Positions 7,479 to 14,426 are shown, counted from the stretch's first letter. The stretch: 16,548 nt of DNA from JAHDDY01 sp964549375 (GCA_964549375.1 CAZJWF010000071.1:1-16548), one strand, 5' to 3'. Program-made: numbers and translations. The notes: generated from the letters alone by a model not told the origin.

Positions 7479-8132
7479 ATGGCTTTACGCATTAACGATG
7501 AAATCCCGAATCTGACCGTGGAAACAGATACCGGAACTCTCACGCTCCATGACTGGATTGAGGGCAGTTGGGGGATACTTTTTTCACATCCAAAAGATTT
7601 TACGCCTGTTTGTACGACCGAATTCGGCGCGGTCGGACAACTACGTAACGAGTGGGAACGGCGCAATGTCAAAGTCATGGGCGTTTCGGTCGATGGTGTA
7701 GAAGATCACAAAAAATGGAAAGCAGACATAGAAGCCGTTTCAGGCACTCATCCGGGATTTCCGATTGTTGCAGATACCGAGCTAGCCGTATCAAAAGCCT
7801 TCGACATGCTTCCCGCCGAAGCCTATCTACCCGATGGTCGAACGCCGAATGACACGGCAACGGTCCGTTCCGTTTTTATCATCGGGCCAGACAAGCAAGT
7901 GAAGCTGATGATGACCTATCCCATGACAGTCGGAAGAAACTTTGCTGAAATCCTCCGCACCGTTGATGCCCTGCAAACCGGCGCATCACATGGCGTCGCG
8001 ACGCCAGCGAACTGGGAAGTCGGGCAGGACGTCATTATCCCACCATCCGTCAACAATGACGATGCTAAAGACAAATTCGGAGAGTTCAACGCTGAGCTCC
8101 CGTATTTGCGATGGACGAAGCTGCTAGCGTAA
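7479..8132 (+). CDS. 1-Cys peroxiredoxin (Prx6-like AhpC/TSA family)
   Basis: The protein has 217 residues, the usual length of the Prx6/1-Cys group. The peroxidatic cysteine is C45 in DFTPVCTTEFG, within the PxxxT/SxxC motif. The family segments WGILFSHPKDF (31-41) and NDTATVRSVFIIGPD (with the active-site arginine) are present, and the extended C-terminal domain (about 165-217) ends in PYLRWTKLLA. It reduces hydrogen peroxide and organic hydroperoxides in the cytoplasm. The start at 7479 gives MALRINDEIPNL and is preceded by GGGGAGG (7467-7473); an upstream in-frame ATG at 7452 lacks such a site. TATGAT at 7451-7456 might be a -10 box, but no good -35 box is visible. A strong terminator follows. 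Confidence 0.95.
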   Translation: MALRINDEIPNLTVETDTGTLTLHDWIEGSWGILFSHPKDFTPVCTTEFGAVGQLRNEWERRNVKVMGVSVDGVEDHKKWKADIEAVSGTHPGFPIVADTELAVSKAFDMLPAEAYLPDGRTPNDTATVRSVFIIGPDKQVKLMMTYPMTVGRNFAEILRTVDALQTGASHGVATPANWEVGQDVIIPPSVNNDDAKDKFGEFNAELPYLRWTKLLA

Positions 8133-8175
8133 ACGGAACGTGATGCTACGTCAGTTGACTGATCATTGATCGTGA

Positions 8176-8208
8176 AAGCTTCGTCGCCCATCGCGGCGGG
8201 GCTTTTTT
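8176..8208 (+). terminator. Rho-independent terminator of the peroxiredoxin gene
   Basis: A 12-bp stem (8176-8187 with 8193-8204, including three G-T pairs), a 5-base loop and a run of six T (8203-8208), 43 bases after the stop codon. Confidence 0.87.
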
Positions 8209-8286
8209 GTAGCGGCATTGATTTGGAAATTTCTGCATTCAGTTCAGTTGCTTCGTACGCATTAACGGGAGCTACGGAGAATTGCG

Positions 8287-8409
8287 ATGAAAACAAAAAC
8301 TCTCGAAAAGGAAGGTGTTTCGTGTGCAGACACCGAGTTCCATTCTCATAGGCTATTAAACCGACAGCTAAACGATATTTCAAAACGGAGCGCGGATCGC
8401 CCATCTTAG
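8287..8409 (+). pseudogene. Decayed third copy of the secreted-protein family, or a 40-codon small ORF
   Basis: ATG at 8287 has a well-placed ribosome site (GGAG 8276-8279) and opens a 40-codon frame beginning MKTKTLEKEG. The DNA before and across this start (about 8260-8302) closely resembles the start of the gene at 8471: GCATTAAC, then TA-CGGAGA, then ATGAAAA, then ACTCT. After MKTKTL the hydrophobic signal-peptide core seen in both paralogues is missing. I read it as a family member whose body has been lost. The short stretch GAAAAGGAAGGTGTTTCG loosely resembles the C-terminal coding motif of the His-rich gene, as after an internal deletion, but this is speculative. It overlaps the upstream element of the next gene. 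A genuine small protein or leader peptide is the alternative. Confidence 0.35.
8351..8381 (+). promoter_or_regulatory. Two-block upstream element, copy 2 (shared with 6603-6633)
   Basis: GGCTATTAA at 8351-8359 and AAACGATATTTC at 8370-8381 are separated by ten bases that differ from copy 1. The second block ends 89 bases before the ATG at 8471, the same distance as in copy 1. Preserved blocks with a divergent spacer argue for a constrained binding site. Confidence 0.6.
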
Positions 8410-8426
8410 GTTCATCGAAAGACGCC

Positions 8427-8441
8427 GCCTCGCCCAGAGGC
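8427..8441 (+). promoter_or_regulatory. Leader hairpin of the small basic secreted protein gene
   Basis: A 5-bp stem (GCCTC / GAGGC) with a 5-base loop, followed by the ribosome site CTAACGGAG (8454-8462). The same nine bases CTAACGGAG occur at 6674-6682 in the leader of the other family member, spanning part of its hairpin. Confidence 0.4.
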
Positions 8442-8470
8442 ATTAACCAGAACCTAACGGAGATTTCAGA

Positions 8471-8752
8471 ATGAAAAAGATCACTCTTGCAGCCGCAGTT
8501 CTCGCCGTATCAGCTTCTTTTGCAGCACCTAGTTTTGCGATGGATAACCCAGTCACAGAGAGCCGCGCCAAAATTGAGAAAGCTCTGCAGGCTCAAAAAT
8601 ACGCTTCATATGACCGGCGGACGCCAACGGTCCGAACAACGACTTTTGGCACGAAACCACAGAAGAATACGAAAACACAGAAGAAGCTGAAACGAACCGA
8701 CAAAATTATTAAACGCCTGTTTGGTAACCGTCCCGGTCCGTCGGGTCGCTGA
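8471..8752 (+). CDS. Small secreted basic protein, paralogue of the His-rich protein
   Basis: The product has 93 residues with a signal peptide at 1-23 (MKKITLAAAVLAVSASFAAP; cleavage probably after SFA). The mature part is hydrophilic and rich in Lys, Arg and Thr (for example KPQKNTKTQKKLKRTDK at 62-78) and ends with KIIKRLFGNRPGPSGR. The pattern MKxxTLAA...SFAAPxFA at the N-terminus and K(V/I)IK(K/R)-LFG near the C-terminus is shared with the protein at 6723-7187, while the middle is unrelated and has no histidine array. No family or function recognised; a periplasmic or surface protein is inferred from the signal peptide. Ribosome site CGGAG at 8458-8462. The acs gene converges from the right, with a shared terminator between. 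Confidence 0.8.
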   Translation: MKKITLAAAVLAVSASFAAPSFAMDNPVTESRAKIEKALQAQKYASYDRRTPTVRTTTFGTKPQKNTKTQKKLKRTDKIIKRLFGNRPGPSGR

Positions 8753-8817
8753 CACAACAGCGCATTGCACCACGAATACAGCTCTCTTTTCCCCTCTCCT
8801 ACTTCCTGAGCAGTAAA

Positions 8818-8846
8818 AGAGCCCTCCGCGTTAAGCGGGGGGCTCT
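8818..8846 (-). terminator. Terminator of acs, possibly bidirectional
   Basis: A 12-bp stem (8818-8829 with 8835-8846, one G-T) with a 5-base loop. On the minus strand it is followed by TTTT (8817-8814), making it a good intrinsic terminator 41 bases after the acs stop. On the plus strand there is no T-run, so it may only weakly stop transcripts of the small secreted protein gene. Confidence 0.85.
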
Positions 8847-8887
8847 ATCATGCTGTTACGAATGTGTCGTGTCCTACCGGCGCAATG

Positions 8888-10837
8888 TTATCCCTGCTTA
8901 TTCTGCCGGTTCTCGATCAGGTCGTCGACCACTTCCGGCTCCGCCAATGTCGAAGTATCCCCCAGTGACCCAAAATCATCTTCAGCAATCTTCCGCAATA
9001 TCCGGCGCATAATCTTACCAGAGCGGGTTTTTGGCAGACCAGGTGCAAATTGGATCAGGTCAGGCTTCGCAATTGGTCCAATTTCTTTACGGACCCACGC
9101 TTGCAATTCCTCACGCAACTCTTGCGACGAGGAATCACCGCCCATCAGCGTGACGTAGCAATAGATCCCCTGCCCTTTGATGTCATGCGGATAACCGACC
9201 ACAGCGGCTTCTGACACTTTCGGATGCGCAACCAGCGCGCTTTCTACTTCGGCAGTGCCCATACGGTGCCCTGAGACGTTGATGACGTCATCTACGCGAC
9301 CCGTAATCCAGTAATATCCGTCCGCATCGCGGCGGCAGCCGTCACCTGTGAAGTAATAGCCTTTGTATTGCTGGAAATACGTCGCAACGAAGCGATCATG
9401 ATCTCCGTAAACTGTCCGCATCTGGCCAGGCCACGAGTCTTTGATGCAGAGCACACCCGACGCCTCAGTTTCAGGGATCTCCGCGCCGCTTTCAGCCTCA
9501 AGGAGCACCGGCTGTACACCAAAGAATGGGAAAGTTGCCGAGCCGGGCTTTGTCGCCGTCGCACCCGGCAGAGGCGTCAACATATGACCGCCCGTCTCTG
9601 TTTGCCAAAACGTATCAACGATCGGCAACTTACCTTTGCCGACAACGTCGTTGTACCAGTTCCATGCTTCAGGGTTGATTGGCTCACCCACCGTGCCGAG
9701 CACTTTCAGATCGGAGAGGTCTTTGCCCTCGACGAACTCGTTGCCTTTACCCATCAACGCGCGGATGGCCGTTGGCGCAGTGTAGAACTGGTTGACTTTG
9801 TGTTTGGCACAAACATCCCAGAACCGTCCGGCATCAGGGAAGGTCGGCACACCCTCGAACATCAACGATGTCGCACCGTTCGCAAGCGGACCGTAGACAA
9901 TATAACTGTGGCCCGTGACCCAGCCTACATCAGCGGTGCACCAATAAACATCGCCCTCGTGATAATCGAAGGTGAGTTCCTGTGTCATCGCCGCGTAGAC
10001 CAGATAGCCACCCGACGTGTGTAGCACACCTTTCGGCTTTCCTGTGGACCCCGAAGTATAAAGTATGAAGAGCGGGTCTTCTGCATTCATCGCTTCGGGC
10101 GGGCAATCATCGCTCGCGCTATCTACGACATCATGCCACCAAACATCACGCGCATCGTTCCACGCCACTTCACCAGCGGTACGCTTGACCACCAAAAGCT
10201 TGACATCATCACCGCACTTTTCCATCGCCTTGTCGGCGTTCGCTTTGAGCGGCGTATTTTTGCCGCCACGTGGAGCCTCGTCGGCAGTGATAACCAGCTT
10301 AGCACCGCAATCCTTGACCCGATCCGCTAACGCGTCAGGAGAGAACCCGCCAAACACCACCGAATGAACTGCCCCGATCCGCGCACAGGCCAGCATCGCA
10401 TAAGCCGCCTCTGGGATCATTGGCATGTAAAGAATAACCCGGTCACCCTTTTCAACGCCCATTCCCTTTAGAGCGTTACCGAGGCGCGAGACATGCTGCT
10501 TCAGCTCACCATAAGAAATATGTTTGTCGACGGTGGGGTCATCGCCCTCCCAGATGATTGCAGTTTTGTCTGGGGTCTTGTCCGCGTGACGATCAACGCA
10601 GTTTGCGCAAACATTAAGCTCGCCGTCTTCGTACCATTGGATCGAAATATTTGGATATTCGAAGGTCGTATTCTTGACCTTGGTGTAAGGTGTCATCCAA
10701 TCGAGACGCTTACCTTGCTCGCCCCAGAATGCCTCAGGGTCTTTGACAGACTCCGTGTACATTGCCTCGTATTTGGCAGCATCCACATGAGCATTGGCGA
10801 TCATTTCCGCACTTGGAGCATATTTTTCTTCGGACAT
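8888..10837 (-). CDS. acs: Acetyl-CoA synthetase (AMP-forming)
   Basis: The enzyme has 649 residues, full length for the family. It activates acetate with ATP to acetyl-AMP and then forms acetyl-CoA in the cytoplasm. Evidence: an N-terminal ACS domain with YxxMYxxSVxDPEAFWGEQ (about 24-41), the P-loop-like adenylation motif YTSGSTGKPKG at 260-270, DVGWVTGHSYIVYGPL and VDTFWQTETGGHM in the adenylation core, YYFTGDGCRRDADGYYWITGRVDDVINVSGHRMGT spanning the hinge, and PKTRSGKIMRRILR near the end, where K608 is the catalytic lysine that lysine acetyltransferases inactivate in homologues. ATG at 10837 is preceded on the minus strand by GGAGA (10847-10843). It is the last of four minus-strand genes but lies 155 bases after the previous one, so it may have its own promoter. 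Confidence 0.98.
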   Translation of the reverse strand: MSEEKYAPSAEMIANAHVDAAKYEAMYTESVKDPEAFWGEQGKRLDWMTPYTKVKNTTFEYPNISIQWYEDGELNVCANCVDRHADKTPDKTAIIWEGDDPTVDKHISYGELKQHVSRLGNALKGMGVEKGDRVILYMPMIPEAAYAMLACARIGAVHSVVFGGFSPDALADRVKDCGAKLVITADEAPRGGKNTPLKANADKAMEKCGDDVKLLVVKRTAGEVAWNDARDVWWHDVVDSASDDCPPEAMNAEDPLFILYTSGSTGKPKGVLHTSGGYLVYAAMTQELTFDYHEGDVYWCTADVGWVTGHSYIVYGPLANGATSLMFEGVPTFPDAGRFWDVCAKHKVNQFYTAPTAIRALMGKGNEFVEGKDLSDLKVLGTVGEPINPEAWNWYNDVVGKGKLPIVDTFWQTETGGHMLTPLPGATATKPGSATFPFFGVQPVLLEAESGAEIPETEASGVLCIKDSWPGQMRTVYGDHDRFVATYFQQYKGYYFTGDGCRRDADGYYWITGRVDDVINVSGHRMGTAEVESALVAHPKVSEAAVVGYPHDIKGQGIYCYVTLMGGDSSSQELREELQAWVRKEIGPIAKPDLIQFAPGLPKTRSGKIMRRILRKIAEDDFGSLGDTSTLAEPEVVDDLIENRQNKQG

Positions 10838-10927
10838 AAACGTCTCCCCAGACTTCGATTCTTACTTTTCGCGAAGCCTATGCCGCAGTGCAATATGACG
10901 CAAGGATTGGGTGGGTTAAGTCACATC

Positions 10928-10972
10928 GGCGGTTAACTCCGCTCAGACCGCCAAATAGCGCGTAAGCGGAGT
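10928..10972 (-). promoter_or_regulatory. Interlocked inverted repeats (possible pseudoknot or switch) upstream of acs
   Basis: Arm pair A is GGCGGT 10928-10933 with ACCGCC 10947-10952. Arm pair B is ACTCCGCT 10936-10943 with AGCGGAGT 10965-10972. Both are perfect and each encloses one arm of the other, so as RNA they could form an H-type pseudoknot or two alternative hairpins. The region lies between the adenosyltransferase stop and the acs start. No U-tract follows, so a plain terminator is unlikely. Overlapping operator half-sites are the alternative. Confidence 0.45.
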
Positions 10973-10992
10973 CTGAACACCAAACTACCCAA

Positions 10993-11565
10993 TCAACGAT
11001 TTGCTCCCGGAACCCATAAAACGTCGGCTTTCCCTGCATTGTTTGCAATGCGAGAGGCGACGAAAAACCAATCCGACAAGCGATTTATATATCTGATTGC
11101 ATCTGCATTGACGCTTTCCTGCTCGGCAAGCTCCACGATGCGGCGTTCGGCGCGACGGGAAACGGTCCGACAAAGATGAAGTTGAGCAGCAAGGGCCGAA
11201 CCGCCCGGTAAAACGAAGGAACGCAACGGCTCAAGCTGTTCGTTCATTTTGTCAATTTCAGTTTCCAGACGCTCGGTCTGCGCGGCGGTCATCCGTAAAG
11301 GCGTGTATTCCGCCTCCGCATCTTTTTCCATATCTGGGCGGCAAAGGTCGGCACCAAGATCGAACAGATCGTTCTGGATGCGGCTGAGCGCTAGGTCCAT
11401 TTCTCCATCAGCATGCTGGCGCGCGAGGCCCACCGTTGCGTTGGTCTCATCAGCCCCGCCGTAGGCATCGACACGCAGAGAATACTTCGCCACCCGCTGC
11501 CCGTCACCAAGAGCCGTTTCACCAGAGTCGCCGGTCTTGGTATAGATCTTGTTGAGAACGACCAT
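10993..11565 (-). CDS. Cob(I)alamin adenosyltransferase, PduO/MMAB type
   Basis: The protein has 190 residues. It transfers the adenosyl group of ATP to cob(I)alamin or cob(I)yrinic acid diamide, giving adenosylcobalamin. The PduO-type signatures are present: N-terminal ATP-binding TKTGDSGETALGDG (9-22), VDAYGGADETNATVG (32-46), the arginine-rich LHLCRTVSRRAERRIVEL (129-146; R133, R137, R138) and YINRLSDWFFVASR (159-172). ATG at 11565 gives MVVLNKIYTKTGD, the normal family start; the open frame runs 26 codons further upstream into the preceding gene, but that extension is not conserved. The start lies two bases after the stop of the HIG1-like gene, so the two are surely co-transcribed. Confidence 0.95.
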   Translation of the reverse strand: MVVLNKIYTKTGDSGETALGDGQRVAKYSLRVDAYGGADETNATVGLARQHADGEMDLALSRIQNDLFDLGADLCRPDMEKDAEAEYTPLRMTAAQTERLETEIDKMNEQLEPLRSFVLPGGSALAAQLHLCRTVSRRAERRIVELAEQESVNADAIRYINRLSDWFFVASRIANNAGKADVLWVPGANR

Positions 11566-11567
11566 GT

Positions 11568-11768
11568 TCAGCCCCGCCCCGCTAGAGTGACAAGAATAAA
11601 GATCAGCGCGATGGCAAGTGCCTGCAAGCCAATGCGCCACCACATCATCCGGTTGGACTTGCGCGCACCATCCGCTCCGCCTTTACCAAAACTGCCAATT
11701 CCCCGCGCGAGTACGAAGACAACGGCGAGCATGACGACGAGAATAGCAATCAGAAGAATTTTGTTCAT
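11568..11768 (-). CDS. HIG1-like 'twin transmembrane' small membrane protein
   Basis: The protein has 66 residues and two membrane segments: 4-20 (ILLIAILVVMLAVVFVL) and about 47-63 (GLQALAIALIFILVTL). They are joined by a short basic Gly-rich loop containing GADGARKSNRMMWWRIGLQ, which resembles the conserved loop of HIG1-domain proteins. Eukaryotic HIG1 proteins associate with cytochrome oxidase; the role of this bacterial form is not known to me. It is paired with the adenosyltransferase gene (two-base gap), an arrangement I recall as common in Rhodobacteraceae. The start at 11768 is chosen because the longer open frame upstream encodes no plausible protein. The ribosome site is weak. Confidence 0.8.
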   Translation of the reverse strand: MNKILLIAILVVMLAVVFVLARGIGSFGKGGADGARKSNRMMWWRIGLQALAIALIFILVTLAGRG

Positions 11769-11859
11769 ACGGACCGACTTAAAGCGGCGATAGGCGGTCT
11801 GCCAGTCAAAACCATATCGAAAGGTAAGAAAGTCTGGCGGACGCCTCTGCAACTCCGCG

Positions 11860-12693
11860 CTAGGCTGAGCTACGCAGCACCCAGTCCAACGCACGGGTCG
11901 ATAGGATCCGCTTTAAGAATCCAATCAAATATGTCGGCGTTGTCACATAGTAACGCGGCTTCGGGCGGCGACTCTCGCAGGCATGGATCAACCGCTTCAG
12001 AACTGATTCCGGGCCCAACTCGAAACGATCTTTGCCGCCGTTATAAAGGCGAGGCTCTAGTTTCGTTTTGTAAGTCTCAGCCCACACCGAATTATCCGCA
12101 TTTGGCTTAATCCACTTCTCGTAATGTGGAATATTATTCTCGCGAATTTTTGACGTTACCGGTCCCGGCTCAATTAAACTGACAAAGATGCCGCTGCCGT
12201 GCAATTCCAACCGCATCGTGTCGCTCATACCCTCAACGGCAAATTTCGTTGCATTATATGCGGCACGCGCCGGCATCGTGATAAAACCTAGAATTGACGA
12301 GCATTGAACGATCCTGCCGCTTTTTTGTTGCCTCATCACCGGAAGCGCCAAACGGGTTAGTGTGTGCCAACCAAAAAAATTCGCCTCAAAAATATCGCGC
12401 AGCGCCTCAGTCGGAATATCTTCTGCCATGCCCGGGATGCCGAAAGCACCGTTATTGAACAAAACGTCGATACGTCCGCCCATCAAAGACAGAGCCTCTT
12501 GAAACCCTGCATGGATACTATCTTCGTCTTGATAGTCGATTCGGACACTTTCCAACCCTTCGTCCCGCAACCGCTCGACATCTTCTTGCTTGCGGCATGA
12601 GGCGATGACCTCCCAGCCGCGCTCTTTCATGCCTTTGGCGCAATAATACCCGATGCCGGTCGAGCACCCCGTGATCAGCAGAGTTCGTGTCAT
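11860..12693 (-). CDS. SDR-family NAD(P)-dependent oxidoreductase
   Basis: The protein has 277 residues. This is a classical short-chain dehydrogenase: cofactor motif TGCSTGIG at 8-15, NNGAFG at 80-85 (in place of the usual NNAG), the serine segment CSSILG at 131-136 and the catalytic YNATK with Y146 and K150. R34 in ASCRK after the second strand may favour NADP(H); this is inference. After PGPVTS (177-181) the C-terminal half is longer than in the simplest SDRs and ends in a basic, amphipathic stretch (TYLIGFLKRILSTRALDWVL) that could touch the membrane. Substrate unknown. The ATG at 12693 has GGAGGT (12708-12703) ahead of it. It is the first gene of the minus-strand group; 91 featureless bases separate it from the HIG1-like gene. 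Confidence 0.93.
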   Translation of the reverse strand: MTRTLLITGCSTGIGYYCAKGMKERGWEVIASCRKQEDVERLRDEGLESVRIDYQDEDSIHAGFQEALSLMGGRIDVLFNNGAFGIPGMAEDIPTEALRDIFEANFFGWHTLTRLALPVMRQQKSGRIVQCSSILGFITMPARAAYNATKFAVEGMSDTMRLELHGSGIFVSLIEPGPVTSKIRENNIPHYEKWIKPNADNSVWAETYKTKLEPRLYNGGKDRFELGPESVLKRLIHACESRRPKPRYYVTTPTYLIGFLKRILSTRALDWVLRSSA

Positions 12694-12760
12694 ATCGTCT
12701 TTACCTCCAACAACGAACGCAGATTGCACGGTCTAGCGCGGCGCGCTACTTCTTCTGAGT

Positions 12761-13492
12761 ATGGAATGGCGCGCAAATGGTATCCTGCTCTCAGTTCGGC
12801 GACACGGAGAAAATGGGGCAATCATCGAGACCCTCACGGAAGCACAGGGCCGACATGCAGGATTGGTGCGGGGAGGAGCCGGGCGCAAATTGTCCGCAAC
12901 CTTACAGCCGGGTAACCTTTTGGCACTGCGCTGGCGGGCACGTCTTGCCGAAAACCTCGGAACCTTTGAGACCGAACTTATCCACGGGTACGCGTCCGAG
13001 GCGATGGCGAATAGGGAAGCGTTGGCAACTCTGGAAGCAATGCGTGCGGTCGCGTGCACATTATTGCCCGAACGCGGAACAACGCCGTTGTTCGATCTTA
13101 CTAAGTTAGTACTTGATCTCATTAGTAATGCCGGGGCCCGGCGCGTGGCCTACGCTCAGTGGGAAGTCGCATTACTGGCCGAATTAGGCTTTGGTCTCGA
13201 CTTCGAGACATGCGCGGCCACAGGATCCACTGAGAACTTATGCTATGTATCGCCCAGATCGGGTCGAGCCGTCAGCCAAGGTGCGGGATCGGCCTATGCC
13301 GAACGTCTGTTGCCTCTTCCCGCATTTCTCCGCGAAGGAGGCACCAGGATTGACTTGGTCGAGTTCGCCAAAGCTCTGACCTTGACGGGCCATTTCCTGA
13401 AACACTGGGCTGGAAGTGCAGTAGGATTGAACGGCCTGCCCCCGGCGCGTGAACGTTTGGCGGCATTCGCAGAGAAATCAAAAACGCTTTAG
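12761..13492 (+). CDS. recO: DNA repair protein RecO
   Basis: The protein has 243 residues. RecO anneals single strands and, with RecR, loads RecA on SSB-coated DNA in gap repair. The N-terminal OB-fold begins MEWRANGILLSVRRHGENGAII and includes GLVRGGAGRKLSATLQPGN (34-52). The helical C-terminal domain contains FDLTKLVLDLI and a cysteine-containing loop, CAATGSTENLCYVSPRSGRAVS (151-172), typical of alphaproteobacterial RecO. The ATG at 12761 has only a weak ribosome site. The gene is divergent from the SDR gene and is not next to era, its frequent neighbour in related genomes. Its last 15 bases overlap the end of the convergent gene on the other strand. Confidence 0.95.
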   Translation: MEWRANGILLSVRRHGENGAIIETLTEAQGRHAGLVRGGAGRKLSATLQPGNLLALRWRARLAENLGTFETELIHGYASEAMANREALATLEAMRAVACTLLPERGTTPLFDLTKLVLDLISNAGARRVAYAQWEVALLAELGFGLDFETCAATGSTENLCYVSPRSGRAVSQGAGSAYAERLLPLPAFLREGGTRIDLVEFAKALTLTGHFLKHWAGSAVGLNGLPPARERLAAFAEKSKTL

Positions 13493-14332
13493 TACCGCAC
13501 CCACCGTTTCTAGCGAGAGCGCCGCTTGTTGAGTGATTTGAGCCGCCCGCGCACAAACACTGGCGGTGTTGATTCCTCTGGCACATTCAACAGCCAAAAG
13601 CGCATCGACCTTCTGGACCTGAACCGCACGCTTAAAGGTCGTAAAGGCACCAGTTGTCTGCGACGCTTTGATCTTGTTTTGCACATCAATGCAGGTCACG
13701 CCCTGTCCACGCAACGCATCCGTTAATTGATCCGGCGCAACCGGGGCACGGCACAGCTTCCACAAAATATCCGCATGAACCGTCGAGAAAGTCTTCAAGA
13801 TCACGCGAAATTTGTCATCTAGGCCGTCATAGGTACGCGCAACCTGCGCGGCACTCCAAAACTCATAGCTGTTTAGGAAGTCAATTGGGTTTACCCGTGT
13901 CGCACCCGGCGGAGGTGGATCTTTATAACCCGCAGGCGGCGTCGGCAGAGCTAATCTCTCATGTCGGAATGCATATACAAGCTCCTCACCGCCGCTATTC
14001 GGACGCCAAATCATCGAAAGGCCCACGGGGCGAGACAGGAATTCGACGATACCCGGTTGCCCTTGAAGGGTTAACGGCCCTCTGGCACCGCCGGAAATAG
14101 TTCCGGCATTAATCGTTGCTCGGCCACCGGACTGGGCAATGATCTCTGCGACATAGCCGTTCCCGCCGCGAGTCAATTGAACGGTAATTCCCTCGGCGCT
14201 GTCGATTCCGCGATACGTACCGCCGATATCTTGAGCATTGGCGGATGCCGCAAACATCAAGACCATCCCGACCAAGGTTATAGAGAACAGTTTTACACAT
14301 CGACCGAAAGTGGAAGCCAGATCACAGAACAT
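13478..14332 (-). CDS. Exported protein of unknown function with four cysteines in the mature part
   Basis: The protein has 284 residues from the ATG at 14332; a GTG at 14341 would add three. A signal peptide with hydrophobic core LFSITLVGMVLMFAAS ends at ANA (33). The mature protein falls into three parts: a Gly-rich, probably beta-strand domain (34-128, opening DIGGTYRGIDSAEGITVQL), a proline-rich linker (129-147, LPTPPAGYKDPPPPGATR), and a helical domain (148-284) with C194, C214, C250 and C260, which could form two disulfides in the periplasm. I do not recognise the family. The opening resembles small beta-barrel domains that sense ligands, but that is only an impression. It is divergent from the LysR gene (94 bases between) and overlaps recO tail to tail by 15 bases. 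Confidence 0.85.
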   Translation of the reverse strand: MFCDLASTFGRCVKLFSITLVGMVLMFAASANAQDIGGTYRGIDSAEGITVQLTRGGNGYVAEIIAQSGGRATINAGTISGGARGPLTLQGQPGIVEFLSRPVGLSMIWRPNSGGEELVYAFRHERLALPTPPAGYKDPPPPGATRVNPIDFLNSYEFWSAAQVARTYDGLDDKFRVILKTFSTVHADILWKLCRAPVAPDQLTDALRGQGVTCIDVQNKIKASQTTGAFTTFKRAVQVQKVDALLAVECARGINTASVCARAAQITQQAALSLETVGAVLKRF

Positions 14333-14399
14333 CTCGTGCACCCATTGGTTTTGCCATCATTCTTCTGTAGAGCAAATCGCACATCAAACACCAAGATGT

Positions 14400-14412
14400 C
14401 ATCATTGTGATG
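14400..14412. promoter_or_regulatory. Candidate operator palindrome in the LysR divergent region
   Basis: CATCA, TTG, TGATG: a perfect 5-bp dyad with a 3-base centre, immediately before the LysR ribosome site, between the divergent LysR gene and exported-protein gene. LysR proteins often autoregulate from such sites, but a dyad this short could be chance. Confidence 0.25.
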
Positions 14413-14426
14413 CAGGAGGCGCGGCT

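Noticed and set aside
7916..8443. A 175-codon minus-strand open frame across the peroxiredoxin end and the intergenic region
   Set aside because: It is antisense to the peroxiredoxin for much of its length, runs through the strong plus-strand terminator and has no recognisable protein features.
9368..10024. A 218-codon plus-strand open frame inside acs
   Set aside because: It is antisense to a fully conserved acs; no ribosome site or protein motif supports it.
11566..11643. A 26-codon N-terminal extension of the cobalamin adenosyltransferase
   Set aside because: It overlaps the HIG1-like gene and lacks family similarity; the internal ATG at 11565 gives the standard start.
14238..14426. A 63-codon N-terminal extension of the LysR protein
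   Set aside because: It is antisense to the exported-protein gene, and AGGAGG before 14427 fixes the start.
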